Shown: positions 8,234-17,398, numbered from the stretch's first letter. The stretch is DNA of 64,000 nucleotides from CANMIH01 sp049116335 (GCA_049116335.1 JAGDYZ010000007.1:62001-126000); one strand, 5' to 3'. Numbers and translations are program-made. Notes: a model not told the origin generated them from the sequence alone.

Positions 8234-9751
8234 ATGACAGATTCCACAGTTCTCAAGCTCAACGGCCTCAGCAAGCGCTTTGGTTCCGTTGTGGCCAATG
8301 ACGATGTGAGCCTGACCCTAAACAAGGGGGAGGTTCTTGCGCTTCTTGGCGAAAACGGTGCGGGTAAGACCACACTGATGAATATGCTGTTTGGGCATTA
8401 TCTGCCCGATGCAGGTTCGGTTGATGTGGCGGATGAAGGGGGCACGCTACGTGCGTTGCCTCTGGGTCATCCGCAGGCGGCTCTTGGGGCCGGTGTTGGT
8501 ATGGTGCATCAGCATTTCACGCTGGCAGAAAATCTTAATGCGCTGGACAATATCACGCTTGGGTCGGAACCGCTGTTTGCGCTCAAGCGCGACCGGGCCG
8601 CGGCGCGGCGCAAGATCGAAGGCATCATAGAACGCAGCGGATTGAATGCGCCGTTGAACGTGCCTGTGGGGCGTCTGACCGTGGGCGAGCGTCAGAGGGT
8701 TGAGATTCTCAAAGCGCTGTACCGTGATGCACGGATTTTGGTTCTGGATGAACCCACGGCCGTGTTGACACCGCAAGAGGCGGATACGCTGTTTGAGAAC
8801 GTTCAGGCCATGACGCAGGAGGGGCTGTCGGTGATTTTCATCAGCCACAAACTGCGCGAAGTTCTGGCCTTTTCCGACCGGATTGCCGTGCTGCGCCATG
8901 GGCGCAAGGTGGGTGAAATGGCCACCTCCGAGGCTGATGAATCGTCGATTGCGCGCATGATGGTGGGAGTCGATACCCCGAAAGTGGCGCGGGCCGAGCT
9001 GGCACCAGGGCAACCGGTGATGCAACTTGCAGGTATCTCGGTGGCCGGGCGGTCAAAACGGGACACGTTGAAAGACGTTGATTTGACGGTCAACGCGCAT
9101 GAAATACTGGGGGTTGCCGGGATTTCGGGCAATGGCCAGGGCGGATTGGCGCGGGTGATTTCGGGGCTGGTGCATCCCAGTGCCGGGCGTATCTCGATCG
9201 ACAATAGGCCCATCGCAAAACCCAGCCCCGCCGCCATGGTCAAGGCGGGCATCGGGCGGATTCCTGAAGATCGGCACCACGAGGGCATTGTTGGCTCAAT
9301 GAGCGTGGCCGAAAACATGGTGATTGAGCGGCTGGACGATCCCGAAGTTCAGCGATTTGGTTTGTTGCGCCATGATGAAATCCGTGACCATGCGGAAGAC
9401 CTGGCGCAGGAGTATGATGTCCGGGGCCCCGGCGTGACCGCCTCGGCGCGGTTGTTATCGGGCGGGAATATTCAAAAGCTCATTTTGGCTCGGGTGTTTG
9501 AACGGGCACCTCGTCTGATCCTAGCGAACCAACCAACCCGAGGACTGGATATGGGGGCGGCGGCCGAGGTGGGTCGCCGGTTGCTTGAGTCGCGGGAACG
9601 CGGTGCGGGTGTGGTTTTGATCTCAGAGGATCTGGACGAGATCTTGGGGCTGGCCGACCGGATTGTGGTGATCCGCGATGGCACGCTGATCGAGGCCGCA
9701 ACCCATGACCGTGAGACGGTTGGGCTTATGATGGCAGGAGAAACGGAATGA
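8234..9751 (+). CDS. Double-domain ABC transporter ATP-binding protein (nucleoside-type)
   Basis: A 505-residue ATPase with two ABC domains in one chain, the architecture of BMP-type nucleoside and CUT2 sugar importers. Domain 1 has Walker A GENGAGKT at about 39-46, signature LTVGERQR, and Walker B ILVLDEPTAVLT. Domain 2 starts near residue 255; its Walker A position is degenerate (GISGNGQGG), the signature is LSGGNIQK, and the Walker B region reads LILANQPTRGLD. A weakened second site is usual in this family, so it is not a sign of decay. The gene ends in an ATGA overlap with the first permease, giving tight coupling. Confidence 0.92.
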   Translation: MTDSTVLKLNGLSKRFGSVVANDDVSLTLNKGEVLALLGENGAGKTTLMNMLFGHYLPDAGSVDVADEGGTLRALPLGHPQAALGAGVGMVHQHFTLAENLNALDNITLGSEPLFALKRDRAAARRKIEGIIERSGLNAPLNVPVGRLTVGERQRVEILKALYRDARILVLDEPTAVLTPQEADTLFENVQAMTQEGLSVIFISHKLREVLAFSDRIAVLRHGRKVGEMATSEADESSIARMMVGVDTPKVARAELAPGQPVMQLAGISVAGRSKRDTLKDVDLTVNAHEILGVAGISGNGQGGLARVISGLVHPSAGRISIDNRPIAKPSPAAMVKAGIGRIPEDRHHEGIVGSMSVAENMVIERLDDPEVQRFGLLRHDEIRDHAEDLAQEYDVRGPGVTASARLLSGGNIQKLILARVFERAPRLILANQPTRGLDMGAAAEVGRRLLESRERGAGVVLISEDLDEILGLADRIVVIRDGTLIEAATHDRETVGLMMAGETE

Positions 9752-10821
9752 TCCGGATTGAACCGCGTGCGCAGTCTCCGCGCGCCTTTGCATTGGGCAT
9801 TCCTGTGCTGTCTGCGATTGTGGCGTTGGCCTTGGCGGCCATTCCGCTGATCTTTGCCGGAGCCAATCCGATTGTGGCCTATGGCGAGATGTTCAAAGGT
9901 GTTTTTGGCTCGCTGTTTGCCTTTTCCGAGATGCTGACACGGGCCACGCCCTTGATGTTCACCGGGCTGGCGGCTGCTTTGGCCTTTCGGGCCAAGCTTT
10001 GGAACATCGGGGCCGAGGGGCAGCTCTATCTGGGGGCAATGGCGTCGGTTGCTATTGGGTCGGGTGTGCTGGATGTCTCGGGCGTTGTTTTGCTGCCGCT
10101 GATCATTGTCTGCGGGGCGGCGGCGGGGGCTGTTGGCATGGCGGCGCCGACCTATCTCAAAGTGCGCTTTGGCGCGGATGAGGTGGTGACCACGCTGTTG
10201 TTGAACTTCATCATTTTGATTTTCCTACAGATGATGCTGGAAGGACCGTTGCAGGATCCGATGAGCCTGGGCTGGCCGCAATCGGCGCCGGTGTTGGATC
10301 AGGGGATGTTACCGCCGATGATGGAGCGGATGCGGGTGCATTCGGGGCTTATTCTGGCGCTGGTTCTTGCGGGAGTGGCACAGTTTATGCTGGCGCGCTC
10401 GGTCTGGGGCTTCAAGCTGCGTGCGGTTGGGGAAAACGCCGCCGCAGCGCGCCACGCCGGGATCAATGTCAAACGCTCGCTGTTTGGTGTGGCTATGATT
10501 TCCGGCGCGTTGGCCGGTTTGGCCGGGGTGAGCGAAGTCGCGGGGCTTAAGGGCTATCTGACCGCAGATCTGTCACCGGGCTTTGGCTATACCGGGATTG
10601 TGGTGGCGATGCTGGCGGGATTGTCGCCCGTAGGGGTTGTTGTGGCCGCTTTGTTCATCGCCTCGGTGTTTGTCGGGGCTGACAGCATGAGCCGCGCCAT
10701 GGGTGTGTCGTCCTTTCTGGCTGATCTTGTGGTGTCGATGTCGCTGTTGTGCGTGTTGATTGGCGGTTTTCTGGCGAAGTATCGGATCATCCGGTCCAAC
10801 AAAGCGGGGGCCACATCATGA
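9748..10821 (+). CDS. ABC transporter permease (BMP/nucleoside type), subunit 1
   Basis: A 357-residue inner-membrane protein with eight to ten hydrophobic helices. It carries the branched-chain/nucleoside-permease signature KLWNIGAEGQLYLGA near residue 80-95 and a cytoplasmic coupling segment around FKLRAVGENAAAARHAGINV near 225-245, as in YufP-like permeases. It starts at the ATGA overlap with the ATPase and ends in a second ATGA overlap with the next permease. It should pair with that second permease as a heterodimer. Confidence 0.9.
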   Translation: MIRIEPRAQSPRAFALGIPVLSAIVALALAAIPLIFAGANPIVAYGEMFKGVFGSLFAFSEMLTRATPLMFTGLAAALAFRAKLWNIGAEGQLYLGAMASVAIGSGVLDVSGVVLLPLIIVCGAAAGAVGMAAPTYLKVRFGADEVVTTLLLNFIILIFLQMMLEGPLQDPMSLGWPQSAPVLDQGMLPPMMERMRVHSGLILALVLAGVAQFMLARSVWGFKLRAVGENAAAARHAGINVKRSLFGVAMISGALAGLAGVSEVAGLKGYLTADLSPGFGYTGIVVAMLAGLSPVGVVVAALFIASVFVGADSMSRAMGVSSFLADLVVSMSLLCVLIGGFLAKYRIIRSNKAGATS

Positions 10822-11762
10822 TGGACCTGTTGAATATCTTGCTAAGCGAGAGCTTCTGGGCCGCGTCGTTGCGCATTGCAACGCCATTGATTTTTGGCGT
10901 TTTAGGCGCGCTGATCTGTGAGAGGGCCGGGGTGCTGAACCTAGGCATCGAAGGCATTTTCGTTGTTGGCGCCATGTGCGGCTGGATGGCGGTTTGGCTG
11001 GGGGCTGGACTTTGGGGTGGTATTCTTGTGGCTGCCTGCGCCGGGGCTTTCTTTGGTCTGCTGCATGCCATTCTGACTGTGCCATTAGGGCTGTCCCAGC
11101 ATGTGAGCGGGTTGGGAATCACGCTGTTCGCCACCTCGGTGAGCTATTTCACCTATCGCACGGCGCTTCCCAGTGTCTCGTCGCCTCCGCGGATAGAACC
11201 GTTCCAACCGCTCGATTTGCCAATCCTCTCGGACCTGCCGTTTCTTGGGCCGGTGCTGTTCCAGCAAACTGCGCTGACATGGCTGGCTTTGGCTTTTGTC
11301 GCGCTGGTCTGGTACGTGATGAACCGCACGGCATTGGGGGTGGCCTTGCAGGCGGTTGGAGACAACCCAAACAGTGTCGACGCACAGGGGCTGTCGGTCT
11401 ATGGCTTGCGTATCGGGGCCATTGTCGCGGGATCGGCCTTGATGGCGCTTGGCGGAGCGTTTCTGACTATGAGCGCCTTTGATGCGTTTTTCTTTGGCAT
11501 GGTGAATGGTCGGGGCTGGGTCTGTATTGCTTTGGTGATTTTTGCCAGCTGGCGACCGGGCAAGGCCCTGTTTGGAGCGCTGTTGTTTGGGGCCTTTGAT
11601 GCGCTTCAGGTGCGGTTGCAGACCGAAATGGGGGCTCTGGTGCCCGGGCAGGTGTTTTTGATGGCGCCCTATATCCTGTCGATCATTGCCCTGGTGATTG
11701 CGGCCCGTTCGGCGGATTACCCGCGCGCTTTGCTGACGCCCTGGTTCAAGGGCCAACGATAA
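10818..11762 (+). CDS. ABC transporter permease (BMP/nucleoside type), subunit 2
   Basis: A 314-residue inner-membrane protein. I place the start at ATG 10818 because it forms an ATGA overlap with the previous stop and because the extra residues encoded upstream are not membrane-like. The family signature AGVLNLGIEGIFVVGA appears near residue 35-50 and the coupling segment ALGVALQAVGDNPNSVDAQG near 175-195. Several hydrophobic helices fill the rest. It completes an SBP-ATPase-permease-permease importer. The next gene, an amidohydrolase, begins 10 bases downstream. Confidence 0.9.
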   Translation: MMDLLNILLSESFWAASLRIATPLIFGVLGALICERAGVLNLGIEGIFVVGAMCGWMAVWLGAGLWGGILVAACAGAFFGLLHAILTVPLGLSQHVSGLGITLFATSVSYFTYRTALPSVSSPPRIEPFQPLDLPILSDLPFLGPVLFQQTALTWLALAFVALVWYVMNRTALGVALQAVGDNPNSVDAQGLSVYGLRIGAIVAGSALMALGGAFLTMSAFDAFFFGMVNGRGWVCIALVIFASWRPGKALFGALLFGAFDALQVRLQTEMGALVPGQVFLMAPYILSIIALVIAARSADYPRALLTPWFKGQR

Positions 11763-11772
11763 GAGATCTGAA

Positions 11773-13038
11773 ATGTTTGACCTGATTTTGAAAAATGCCA
11801 CGCTGCCCGATGGGCGCACCGGGATGGATATCGCCTGTCAGGGCGGAAAGATTGTTGCGGTTGAGGCGGGAATTGCGGCTGAGGCCAGTGAAGTGATCGA
11901 CGCAGACGGCTATCTGGTGTCGCCACCGTTTGTCGACCCGCATTTCCATATGGATGCGACCTTGTCCTTAGGTACCCCGCGCATGAATGTCTCGGGTACC
12001 TTGCTTGAGGGCATTGCGCTTTGGGGCGAGCTGAAACCGATCCAGACGGTGGATGACATCGTTGAACGGGCGATGCGTTATTGTGATATGGCGGTGTCCA
12101 TGGGCATGGGCGCGATCCGCAGCCATGTCGATACCTGCGATGACGAGCTTAAAGGGGTCGAGGCTCTGTTACAGGTGCGCGAGCAGGTGAAAGATTATCT
12201 TGATCTGCAACTGGTGGCCTTTCCGCAAGACGGCGTTTTGCGTGATCCCACGGCTATGGCCAATACGGTTCGAGCATTGGATATGGGTGTGGATGTCGTT
12301 GGTGGCATTCCGCATTTCGAGCGCACAATGGCCGATGGGGCCGAAAGTGTGCGCCACCTGTGCCAGATTGCGGCGGATCGCGGCTTGATGGTGGACATGC
12401 ATTGCGACGAAAGCGATGACCCTCATAGTCGGCATATCGAGACCTTGGCTTATGAAACCCAGCGATTGGGATTGCAGGGACGGGTGGCGGGATCACATCT
12501 GACCTCGATGCATTCGATGGACAATTACTATGTCTCGAAGTTGATCCCATTGATGGTAGAAGCGGGCGTGCATGCGATCCCCAACCCCTTGATCAACATC
12601 ATGTTACAAGGCCGCCATGACACCTATCCCAAGCGGCGCGGTCAGACTCGCGTGCGCGAATTGCGCGATGCGGGGATCACCGTTGGCTTTGGCTCGGACT
12701 GCGTCAAAGACCCATGGTATTCGCTGGGGAAGGCGGACATGCTTGATGTGGCCTTCATGGGGCTGCATGTCGGACAACTGTCGAGCCGGGCAGATATGGA
12801 TTGGTGTTTTGACGCGGTGACGCGCAATTCTGCCAAGATCATGGGGCTTGAGGGCTATGGTCTTGAAAAAGGGTGTGACGCGAATTTTGTACTGCTGCAG
12901 GCAAGTGACAAAATTGAGGCGATCCGGCTGCGTGCCCATCGTATCGCTGTGGTGCGCAGGGGCAAGGTGATCTCACGCTCTGCCCCGATCGAGCAAGTTG
13001 TGACGACGGCTGGGGGGCGGCGGATCGTGAAAGACTAA
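11773..13038 (+). CDS. Cytosine-deaminase-like amidohydrolase
   Basis: A 421-residue metal-dependent hydrolase that lines up closely with E. coli CodA at a constant offset of four residues. The metal ligands are kept: His57 and His59 (HFHMD), His210 (HCDE), and Asp309; so are catalytic Glu213 and His242. The CodA position next to the metal Asp, Asp314, which touches the pyrimidine and sets specificity, is Cys310 here, and CodA His312 is Ser308 (GSDC instead of GHDD). It is the last gene of the nucleoside-type importer operon, so it probably deaminates or hydrolyses the imported ring compound in the cytoplasm. Because of the substitution, cytosine itself may not be the substrate, and I give no gene symbol. 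Confidence 0.85.
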   Translation: MFDLILKNATLPDGRTGMDIACQGGKIVAVEAGIAAEASEVIDADGYLVSPPFVDPHFHMDATLSLGTPRMNVSGTLLEGIALWGELKPIQTVDDIVERAMRYCDMAVSMGMGAIRSHVDTCDDELKGVEALLQVREQVKDYLDLQLVAFPQDGVLRDPTAMANTVRALDMGVDVVGGIPHFERTMADGAESVRHLCQIAADRGLMVDMHCDESDDPHSRHIETLAYETQRLGLQGRVAGSHLTSMHSMDNYYVSKLIPLMVEAGVHAIPNPLINIMLQGRHDTYPKRRGQTRVRELRDAGITVGFGSDCVKDPWYSLGKADMLDVAFMGLHVGQLSSRADMDWCFDAVTRNSAKIMGLEGYGLEKGCDANFVLLQASDKIEAIRLRAHRIAVVRRGKVISRSAPIEQVVTTAGGRRIVKD

Positions 13039-13047
13039 AGTGTTTAG

Positions 13048-13068
13048 GGCAGGGCCACTGGCCTTGCC
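13048..13068 (+). terminator. Possible terminator of the amidohydrolase operon
   Basis: The arms GGCAGGGCCA and TGGCCTTGCC pair with one G-T mismatch around a one-base centre, just after the stop codon. No long T run follows, so Rho-independent action is uncertain. Confidence 0.35.
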
Positions 13069-13146
13069 ATTTGCTGGCCCAAAGGAAGAAACTAAAAGCG
13101 TGATGCAAGCCTTGGTCACGAAAAGGTGAGAATTTTCTAATTGGCA

Positions 13147-13170
13147 AATCTACCTATCGATAGGTAGATT
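13147..13170. promoter_or_regulatory. Perfect 24-bp palindrome, probable TetR operator
   Basis: The half site AATCTACCTATC is followed directly by its exact complement, giving 24 bp of perfect dyad symmetry. It lies 31 bases before the glutathione S-transferase ATG, where it would overlap a promoter or leader. A TetR-family gene is encoded on the same strand two genes downstream (14614-15189), and TetR proteins bind palindromes of this size. The assignment is inference, but the symmetry is seen directly. Confidence 0.75.
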
Positions 13171-13201
13171 GGAGGTGTAAATCAAACCAAGGATCACACC
13201 A

Positions 13202-13825
13202 ATGAAAATCTATGATGTTGAGGGCTTTCCCAATCCTGCCCGTATCCGCATCGCCCTTGCTGAGAAGGGTGCAACCGACAAAGTCGATTTTGTACCGGTC
13301 GATGTCATGAATGGTGAGCATCGCTCTGACGCGTTTAAGGCAAAGAACCCTGATGCCACTGTTCCCTGCCTAGAGCTTGAAGACGGCACGCATATTTCTC
13401 AGTGCACCGCGATCACAGAATACATCGATGGCAGCTTTGATGGACCGTCGCTGACCGGGACAACACCAAAAGAGCGGGCCCAGATCTCGATGATGAATAT
13501 CCGTGCCGAAGCTGGTCTTTTGAACGCGGTTGGAACCTATTTTCATCACGCGACCGATGGTCTTGGTCCTGAGTTGGAAACCGATCAATGTGTGGAGTGG
13601 GGCGACAAGCAAAAGGCAGTTGCAGGACAGACCATGATCTATCTGAACCAGGTTCTGTCAAAACAGGACTATCTCGCAGGCGCCGCTTTTTCGATGGCGG
13701 ATATCACCGCCTTCGCCGGTCTGGCCTTTGCGGATTTTGCCAAAGTTGAGATTCCGGTCGACTTGACCCATCTGCACAGCTGGCGCAACAAGGTGGCGGC
13801 GCGGCCGAGCATTGCCGGTGCGTAA
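13202..13825 (+). CDS. Glutathione S-transferase family protein
   Basis: A 207-residue cytoplasmic protein with a thioredoxin-like N-terminal domain (MKIYDVEGFPNPARIRIALA, then NPDATVPCLELEDG with the cis-proline VP near residue 60, then the QCTAITEYID glutathione-binding segment near 69) and an all-helical C-terminal domain from about residue 90. These enzymes conjugate or exchange glutathione on electrophiles. It is the first gene after the 24-bp palindrome and is followed by a cupin gene and a TetR gene, so it looks like part of a ligand-induced detoxification unit. Confidence 0.88.
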   Translation: MKIYDVEGFPNPARIRIALAEKGATDKVDFVPVDVMNGEHRSDAFKAKNPDATVPCLELEDGTHISQCTAITEYIDGSFDGPSLTGTTPKERAQISMMNIRAEAGLLNAVGTYFHHATDGLGPELETDQCVEWGDKQKAVAGQTMIYLNQVLSKQDYLAGAAFSMADITAFAGLAFADFAKVEIPVDLTHLHSWRNKVAARPSIAGA

Positions 13826-13849
13826 CCCCCTGCGACAGTGGAGAGTATC

Positions 13850-14518
13850 ATGGAACTGAATTCTGATTTCACCAAACGTGCGCTTGTTCATTCTGAGCAG
13901 ATTGATTGGGCAGCATCGCCCATGGCAGGGGTCGAGCGCCGCATGTTAGACCGTATCGGTGGTGAGGTCGCGCGCGCGACGACCATCGTGCGTTTCGCGC
14001 CAGGCAGCGCCTTTTCCCCGCATGTTCATACCGGAGGTGAAGAGTTCATCGTATTGGATGGCGTCTTTCAGGACGAACATGGGGATTTTCCAGAGGGAAC
14101 CTATGTGCGCAACCCACCAACATCGTCTCATACGCCCGGATCCGAAGAGGGCTGCACGATCTTTGTGAAACTTTGGCAATTTGACAAAGACGACCGCACA
14201 CAGTTCCGCAAGTCGATGGCCGATGAGCTAGGTGTGTCTGAAAACGGTGTGGCCCGCGCCGAGTTGCATCGTGATGACCGCGAGGTGGTCAGCTATTTGT
14301 CGGTAGAGCCAGAGGTCGACCTTGTGCACACCGCCTCGGGTGGCATCGAAATCCTGATACTGGACGGCGGGCTTGTCGGAGGGGGCGTTTCGTTGGGCAA
14401 AGGCGCATGGCTGCGCCTGCCTGACGGCGAAGAATTTCGTGCAACTGCGGGGCAAGAGGGTGCTAAACTCTGGATGAAAACGGGCCATTTGCCCTACGCC
14501 AAGGCTCCTGACATTTAA
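13850..14518 (+). CDS. ChrR-like double-cupin protein
   Basis: A 222-residue protein. I choose ATG 13850 over the in-frame GTG at 13838 because GGAG sits six bases before the ATG. Two cupin barrels are visible. The first has metal-type residues HVHTGGEE near 63-70 and a later SSHTPGSEEG. The second, from about residue 130, lacks the histidines. This resembles the ChrR cupin domain, but the zinc-binding anti-sigma N-terminus of true ChrR is missing. It may be a small-molecule enzyme or sensor. It sits between the GST and tetR genes and is probably cotranscribed with the GST gene. Confidence 0.75.
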   Translation: MELNSDFTKRALVHSEQIDWAASPMAGVERRMLDRIGGEVARATTIVRFAPGSAFSPHVHTGGEEFIVLDGVFQDEHGDFPEGTYVRNPPTSSHTPGSEEGCTIFVKLWQFDKDDRTQFRKSMADELGVSENGVARAELHRDDREVVSYLSVEPEVDLVHTASGGIEILILDGGLVGGGVSLGKGAWLRLPDGEEFRATAGQEGAKLWMKTGHLPYAKAPDI

Positions 14519-14530
14519 CCTTCGCTCCTC

Positions 14531-14563
14531 TCACAGGGTGCTGTTTCTCACGGTGCCCTGTGA
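14531..14563 (+). terminator. Inverted repeat after the cupin gene
   Basis: Arms TCACAGGG (14531-14538) and CCCTGTGA (14556-14563) are exact complements 17 bases apart, 12 bases after the cupin stop. There is no T run, so it could be a weak terminator or processing hairpin ahead of tetR. Confidence 0.4.
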
Positions 14564-14613
14564 TATGCCGATCCGACGAAGCGGTGGTTCGATCGGACCC
14601 AAGGGAGCCAGCC

Positions 14614-15189
14614 ATGGATACAAATGATACCAAAACCCGGCTGATGGATGCCGCCGAGCACTATGTGCGCCACACCGGAGCCGACGGGTTTAGTTATGGT
14701 GATCTCGCCAAGGACATTGGTATCCGCAAGGCCAGCATCCATTATCACTACCCCGCAAAAGGCGATCTGCTTACCGCGATTATGGCGCGCTATTCCGGCT
14801 CAGTGATGGAGAGGTTGGAAAACATCCGAGCCTCCTCCACGAGTCCGCAAAACGAATTGGTCGCATTCGTCCGGTTCTACCGCGACGCGCTTCAGGAGGG
14901 AGCAGCGTTGTGTTTGTGTGTGGCCTATGCGGTTGGTAACGACGGGTTGCCCGAAGACACCCATGCCCAAATGATCGCGTTTCGTGAAAAGGTCTGTCTT
15001 TGGTTGGAGGCCGGCCTGTCGAAAATACCTTCTGATATGTTGCCAATTTTAGGCGCGAAAGACCCCAAGGCCGGGGCCGCAGTGCTATTGGCTTTGGTTG
15101 AAGGGGCGCAGATCGCAGCTCGCATTGGCCGGGATGTGACCGCATTTGATGTGGCCACATCCCCTTTGATGTCCGCGCTGTACACCTAG
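14614..15189 (+). CDS. TetR-family transcriptional regulator
   Basis: A 191-residue protein. ATG 14614 is preceded by AAGGGAG; the frame is open further upstream, but that part is not conserved in character. Residues about 5-50 hold the TetR helix-turn-helix, with FSYGDLAKDIGIRKASIHYH as the recognition region. The C-terminal helical domain should bind a ligand. The likely target is the 24-bp palindrome upstream of the GST gene. Its last four bases overlap the 3' end of the convergent MFS gene. Confidence 0.88.
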   Translation: MDTNDTKTRLMDAAEHYVRHTGADGFSYGDLAKDIGIRKASIHYHYPAKGDLLTAIMARYSGSVMERLENIRASSTSPQNELVAFVRFYRDALQEGAALCLCVAYAVGNDGLPEDTHAQMIAFREKVCLWLEAGLSKIPSDMLPILGAKDPKAGAAVLLALVEGAQIAARIGRDVTAFDVATSPLMSALYT

Positions 15190-16370
15190 AGCGAAACTGT
15201 GCTGCTCCGGGCGTTCCTTACCCCGCGCAGCGCCGCCATTGTGGCTTCTATTCCGGCAAGAACAGCAATCAAGGTCAACAAGGCCGGGCTACCCAATTCG
15301 ACAATCATCCACCCCGCCACCAGTGGAAATCCAAAGATTCCAATAAAGTAGGTCAAGGCAAAAAACTGAAGCGTCTGCGGCAGGATCTCGGGTGGTGCGT
15401 CGTTGGCGGCCATCGCGGCCAAGATTGGATAACTCACGCCATATCCGATGCCAAAGAGAAAAGCCGTCACAAGGTAAAGCGGAACATTGGCACCAATACT
15501 GAGGAATAACACAACCGACCCACACATGATGTATTGTAGCGCACAGATTGCCAGATAGGGGTTTGATCCGCCTTTGAACCGGGCCAGGACCACCCGAAAC
15601 ACCACAACTGTCACAGTGTAGGCGAGAAAATAGTCAGCATAGTTCAATCCGCGTTCCTGGGCGAAGACAGTTTGAAAGTTGTTCATCCCTGCAAAGACAG
15701 AGGCTCCGATACAGACCATGATCACCGGGAGCCGAGCGGGTGATCCCATAATCTTGAAAACAGTGGTCGGCGACAAAGATGAGCGTGCTTCTGGGCCGGA
15801 GGCCTCTGAATGCAGGCGCACCGGTCGGATCAGGGCAAAGAATACCAAGGCCGCAATTGTGCAGAGTGCGGCGGTCAGGAAAAAGGCGTCGCGCATGGCA
15901 AATCCGGCACGCTCTATCTGCGCGGCCATGACGGGAGATAGTCCAAAGCCCGCCATAAGGGCCACGGATTGCACGGCAAAATAGCGAACGCGTTCGTCAG
16001 CCCGGACCAGTCTGGTGAGCACGACGCTCGTCAGTGCATAGGTGAGCCCCCAGCCAAAGCCCATCGCAGCGCTGGCGAAATACAGCACGGGGCCGACGGT
16101 GTGGGTTATGCCATAGGCTGCCAGAGATGCCGAAATTGCCAGACAGGCAATGCCAAGAACGCGCATTCTGCCGAGAACATCTGACAAATGTCCGGCGTAG
16201 TAGACTGTGATCAGAGTTGAGATTGTGGTGAGAAACAGCATGCCTCCCACGACTTTCTCATTTGCGCCGAACTCGTCGAAAAGAGGGGGCAACAAAAACG
16301 TCAGCCCATAGGCTCCAGCCTGCAAAAACACGGCCAGATAGAACAAGGTGAACATCATCAAGCGGCTCAT
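15186..16370 (-). CDS. MFS transporter
   Basis: A 394-residue inner-membrane protein with about twelve hydrophobic helices. Between helices 2 and 3 is the MFS motif A variant GHLSDVLGRMR, near residue 60-70. No substrate-specific motif is recognised. It is convergent with tetR and transcribed away from the XRE regulator at 16571. It may export a product linked to the GST/cupin/TetR unit or act alone. Confidence 0.85.
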   Translation of the reverse strand: MSRLMMFTLFYLAVFLQAGAYGLTFLLPPLFDEFGANEKVVGGMLFLTTISTLITVYYAGHLSDVLGRMRVLGIACLAISASLAAYGITHTVGPVLYFASAAMGFGWGLTYALTSVVLTRLVRADERVRYFAVQSVALMAGFGLSPVMAAQIERAGFAMRDAFFLTAALCTIAALVFFALIRPVRLHSEASGPEARSSLSPTTVFKIMGSPARLPVIMVCIGASVFAGMNNFQTVFAQERGLNYADYFLAYTVTVVVFRVVLARFKGGSNPYLAICALQYIMCGSVVLFLSIGANVPLYLVTAFLFGIGYGVSYPILAAMAANDAPPEILPQTLQFFALTYFIGIFGFPLVAGWMIVELGSPALLTLIAVLAGIEATMAALRGVRNARSSTVSL

Positions 16371-16570
16371 AGGTAACGTCCTTCAAAAGTGACCAATTAG
16401 AGGCGGTGTGTCATGAGGTGAGTATTTCTAAAATGGCCAAAACGGGATAGTTTGACCAAACCAATTTTCTTCATTAGGGTGTTCGACTGTACACGGTGGG
16501 GGCAGAGCTCTGGACTTGACGCCGCGCGCTGGCGTATGGCTGGGGGCACCCCAAAAATTGGACCAGTTTT

Positions 16571-17161
16571 ATGACCACATCCACCCCATCCACGGCCACA
16601 CCACCGAAAGGCCAACCCAGTCAACTGGGAGCGGCCATTCGTCAGCGGCGCAAAACGTTGGGCAAGACGATGGGACGCGTTGCGGAAGAGGCCGGGTTGA
16701 CCACTGGATTTTTGAGCCAGGTGGAACGTGGAATTTCGTCACCGTCTCTGACATCGTTGATGTCGATCGCGGCGGCTTTGGGGACATCGGTCGAGCAGTT
16801 GCTGAGCGTCCCGGATCAACTGCGTGAATACACGCCTGCCAATGCGCGGCAGATCTATTCTCTTGGAGTGAACGGACGATACTACGAAAAACTAGGGCCA
16901 GGTTTTGCCGGGTCTTTGATGTATCCGACGATCATTCACCGTCCGGCTGGACACGAATCTGAAAAGATGTGCCATCCCGGCGAGGTGTTCTTTCACCTGA
17001 TGTCGGGTCAGGTGGAATATCATCTTGGGGACAAGGTTTATGTGATGAACCCAGGGGACAGCATGCACCACGACACCAGCACGCCACATTTCTCTCGGGT
17101 TCTGGGTGACGAAGATTCGGTAGAGCTGTGGGTTCCCACCCGGCCAATTGGGTCAACTTAA
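16571..17161 (+). CDS. XRE-family regulator with C-terminal cupin domain (first copy)
   Basis: A 196-residue regulator. Residues about 19-75 are an XRE helix-turn-helix (LGAAIRQRRKTLGKTMGRVA to FLSQVERGISSPSLTSL). Residues about 120-190 are a cupin-2 sensor with CHPGEVFFHLMSGQVEYHLG and GDSMHHDTSTPHF. Members of this class bind amino acids, polyamines or sulfur compounds and control the adjacent uptake genes. The dipeptide-type ABC operon starts 237 bases downstream on the same strand, after an AT-rich repeat block that may be its operator. A similar regulator (27505-28116, minus) serves the second ABC set. Confidence 0.88.
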   Translation: MTTSTPSTATPPKGQPSQLGAAIRQRRKTLGKTMGRVAEEAGLTTGFLSQVERGISSPSLTSLMSIAAALGTSVEQLLSVPDQLREYTPANARQIYSLGVNGRYYEKLGPGFAGSLMYPTIIHRPAGHESEKMCHPGEVFFHLMSGQVEYHLGDKVYVMNPGDSMHHDTSTPHFSRVLGDEDSVELWVPTRPIGST

Positions 17162-17325
17162 GCTAACTTCACTCGGGCGCAAAATTTTCCACGACGAATC
17201 TGTTTGGATACAATATCCTTTATGCAGATGGTGGGTAGTTCTGTGCGAAATTGCGAGAACTCCGGTGAAAATACTTAGAATTTGGTGCGGAAAAAAGGTT
17301 GCGTGCCCCGGGTGGCAATCACTAA

Positions 17326-17358
17326 ACTAATTTTTAGTAATAATAAAAAAACTACTAA
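17326..17358. promoter_or_regulatory. AT-rich TTAGT/ACTAA repeats, probable XRE operator
   Basis: ACTAA-TTT-TTAGT (17326-17338) is an inverted repeat. The TTAGTA at 17334-17339 pairs again with TACTAA at 17353-17358. The block lies 40-70 bases before the binding-protein gene, inside an A/T run unlike the G+C-rich surroundings. The half site TTAGTA recurs in the palindrome at 28140-28181 in front of the second ABC set. Confidence 0.55.
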
Positions 17359-17398
17359 ACTCACGAAGTCATACGGACCACCAGGGAGGAATCCGATT

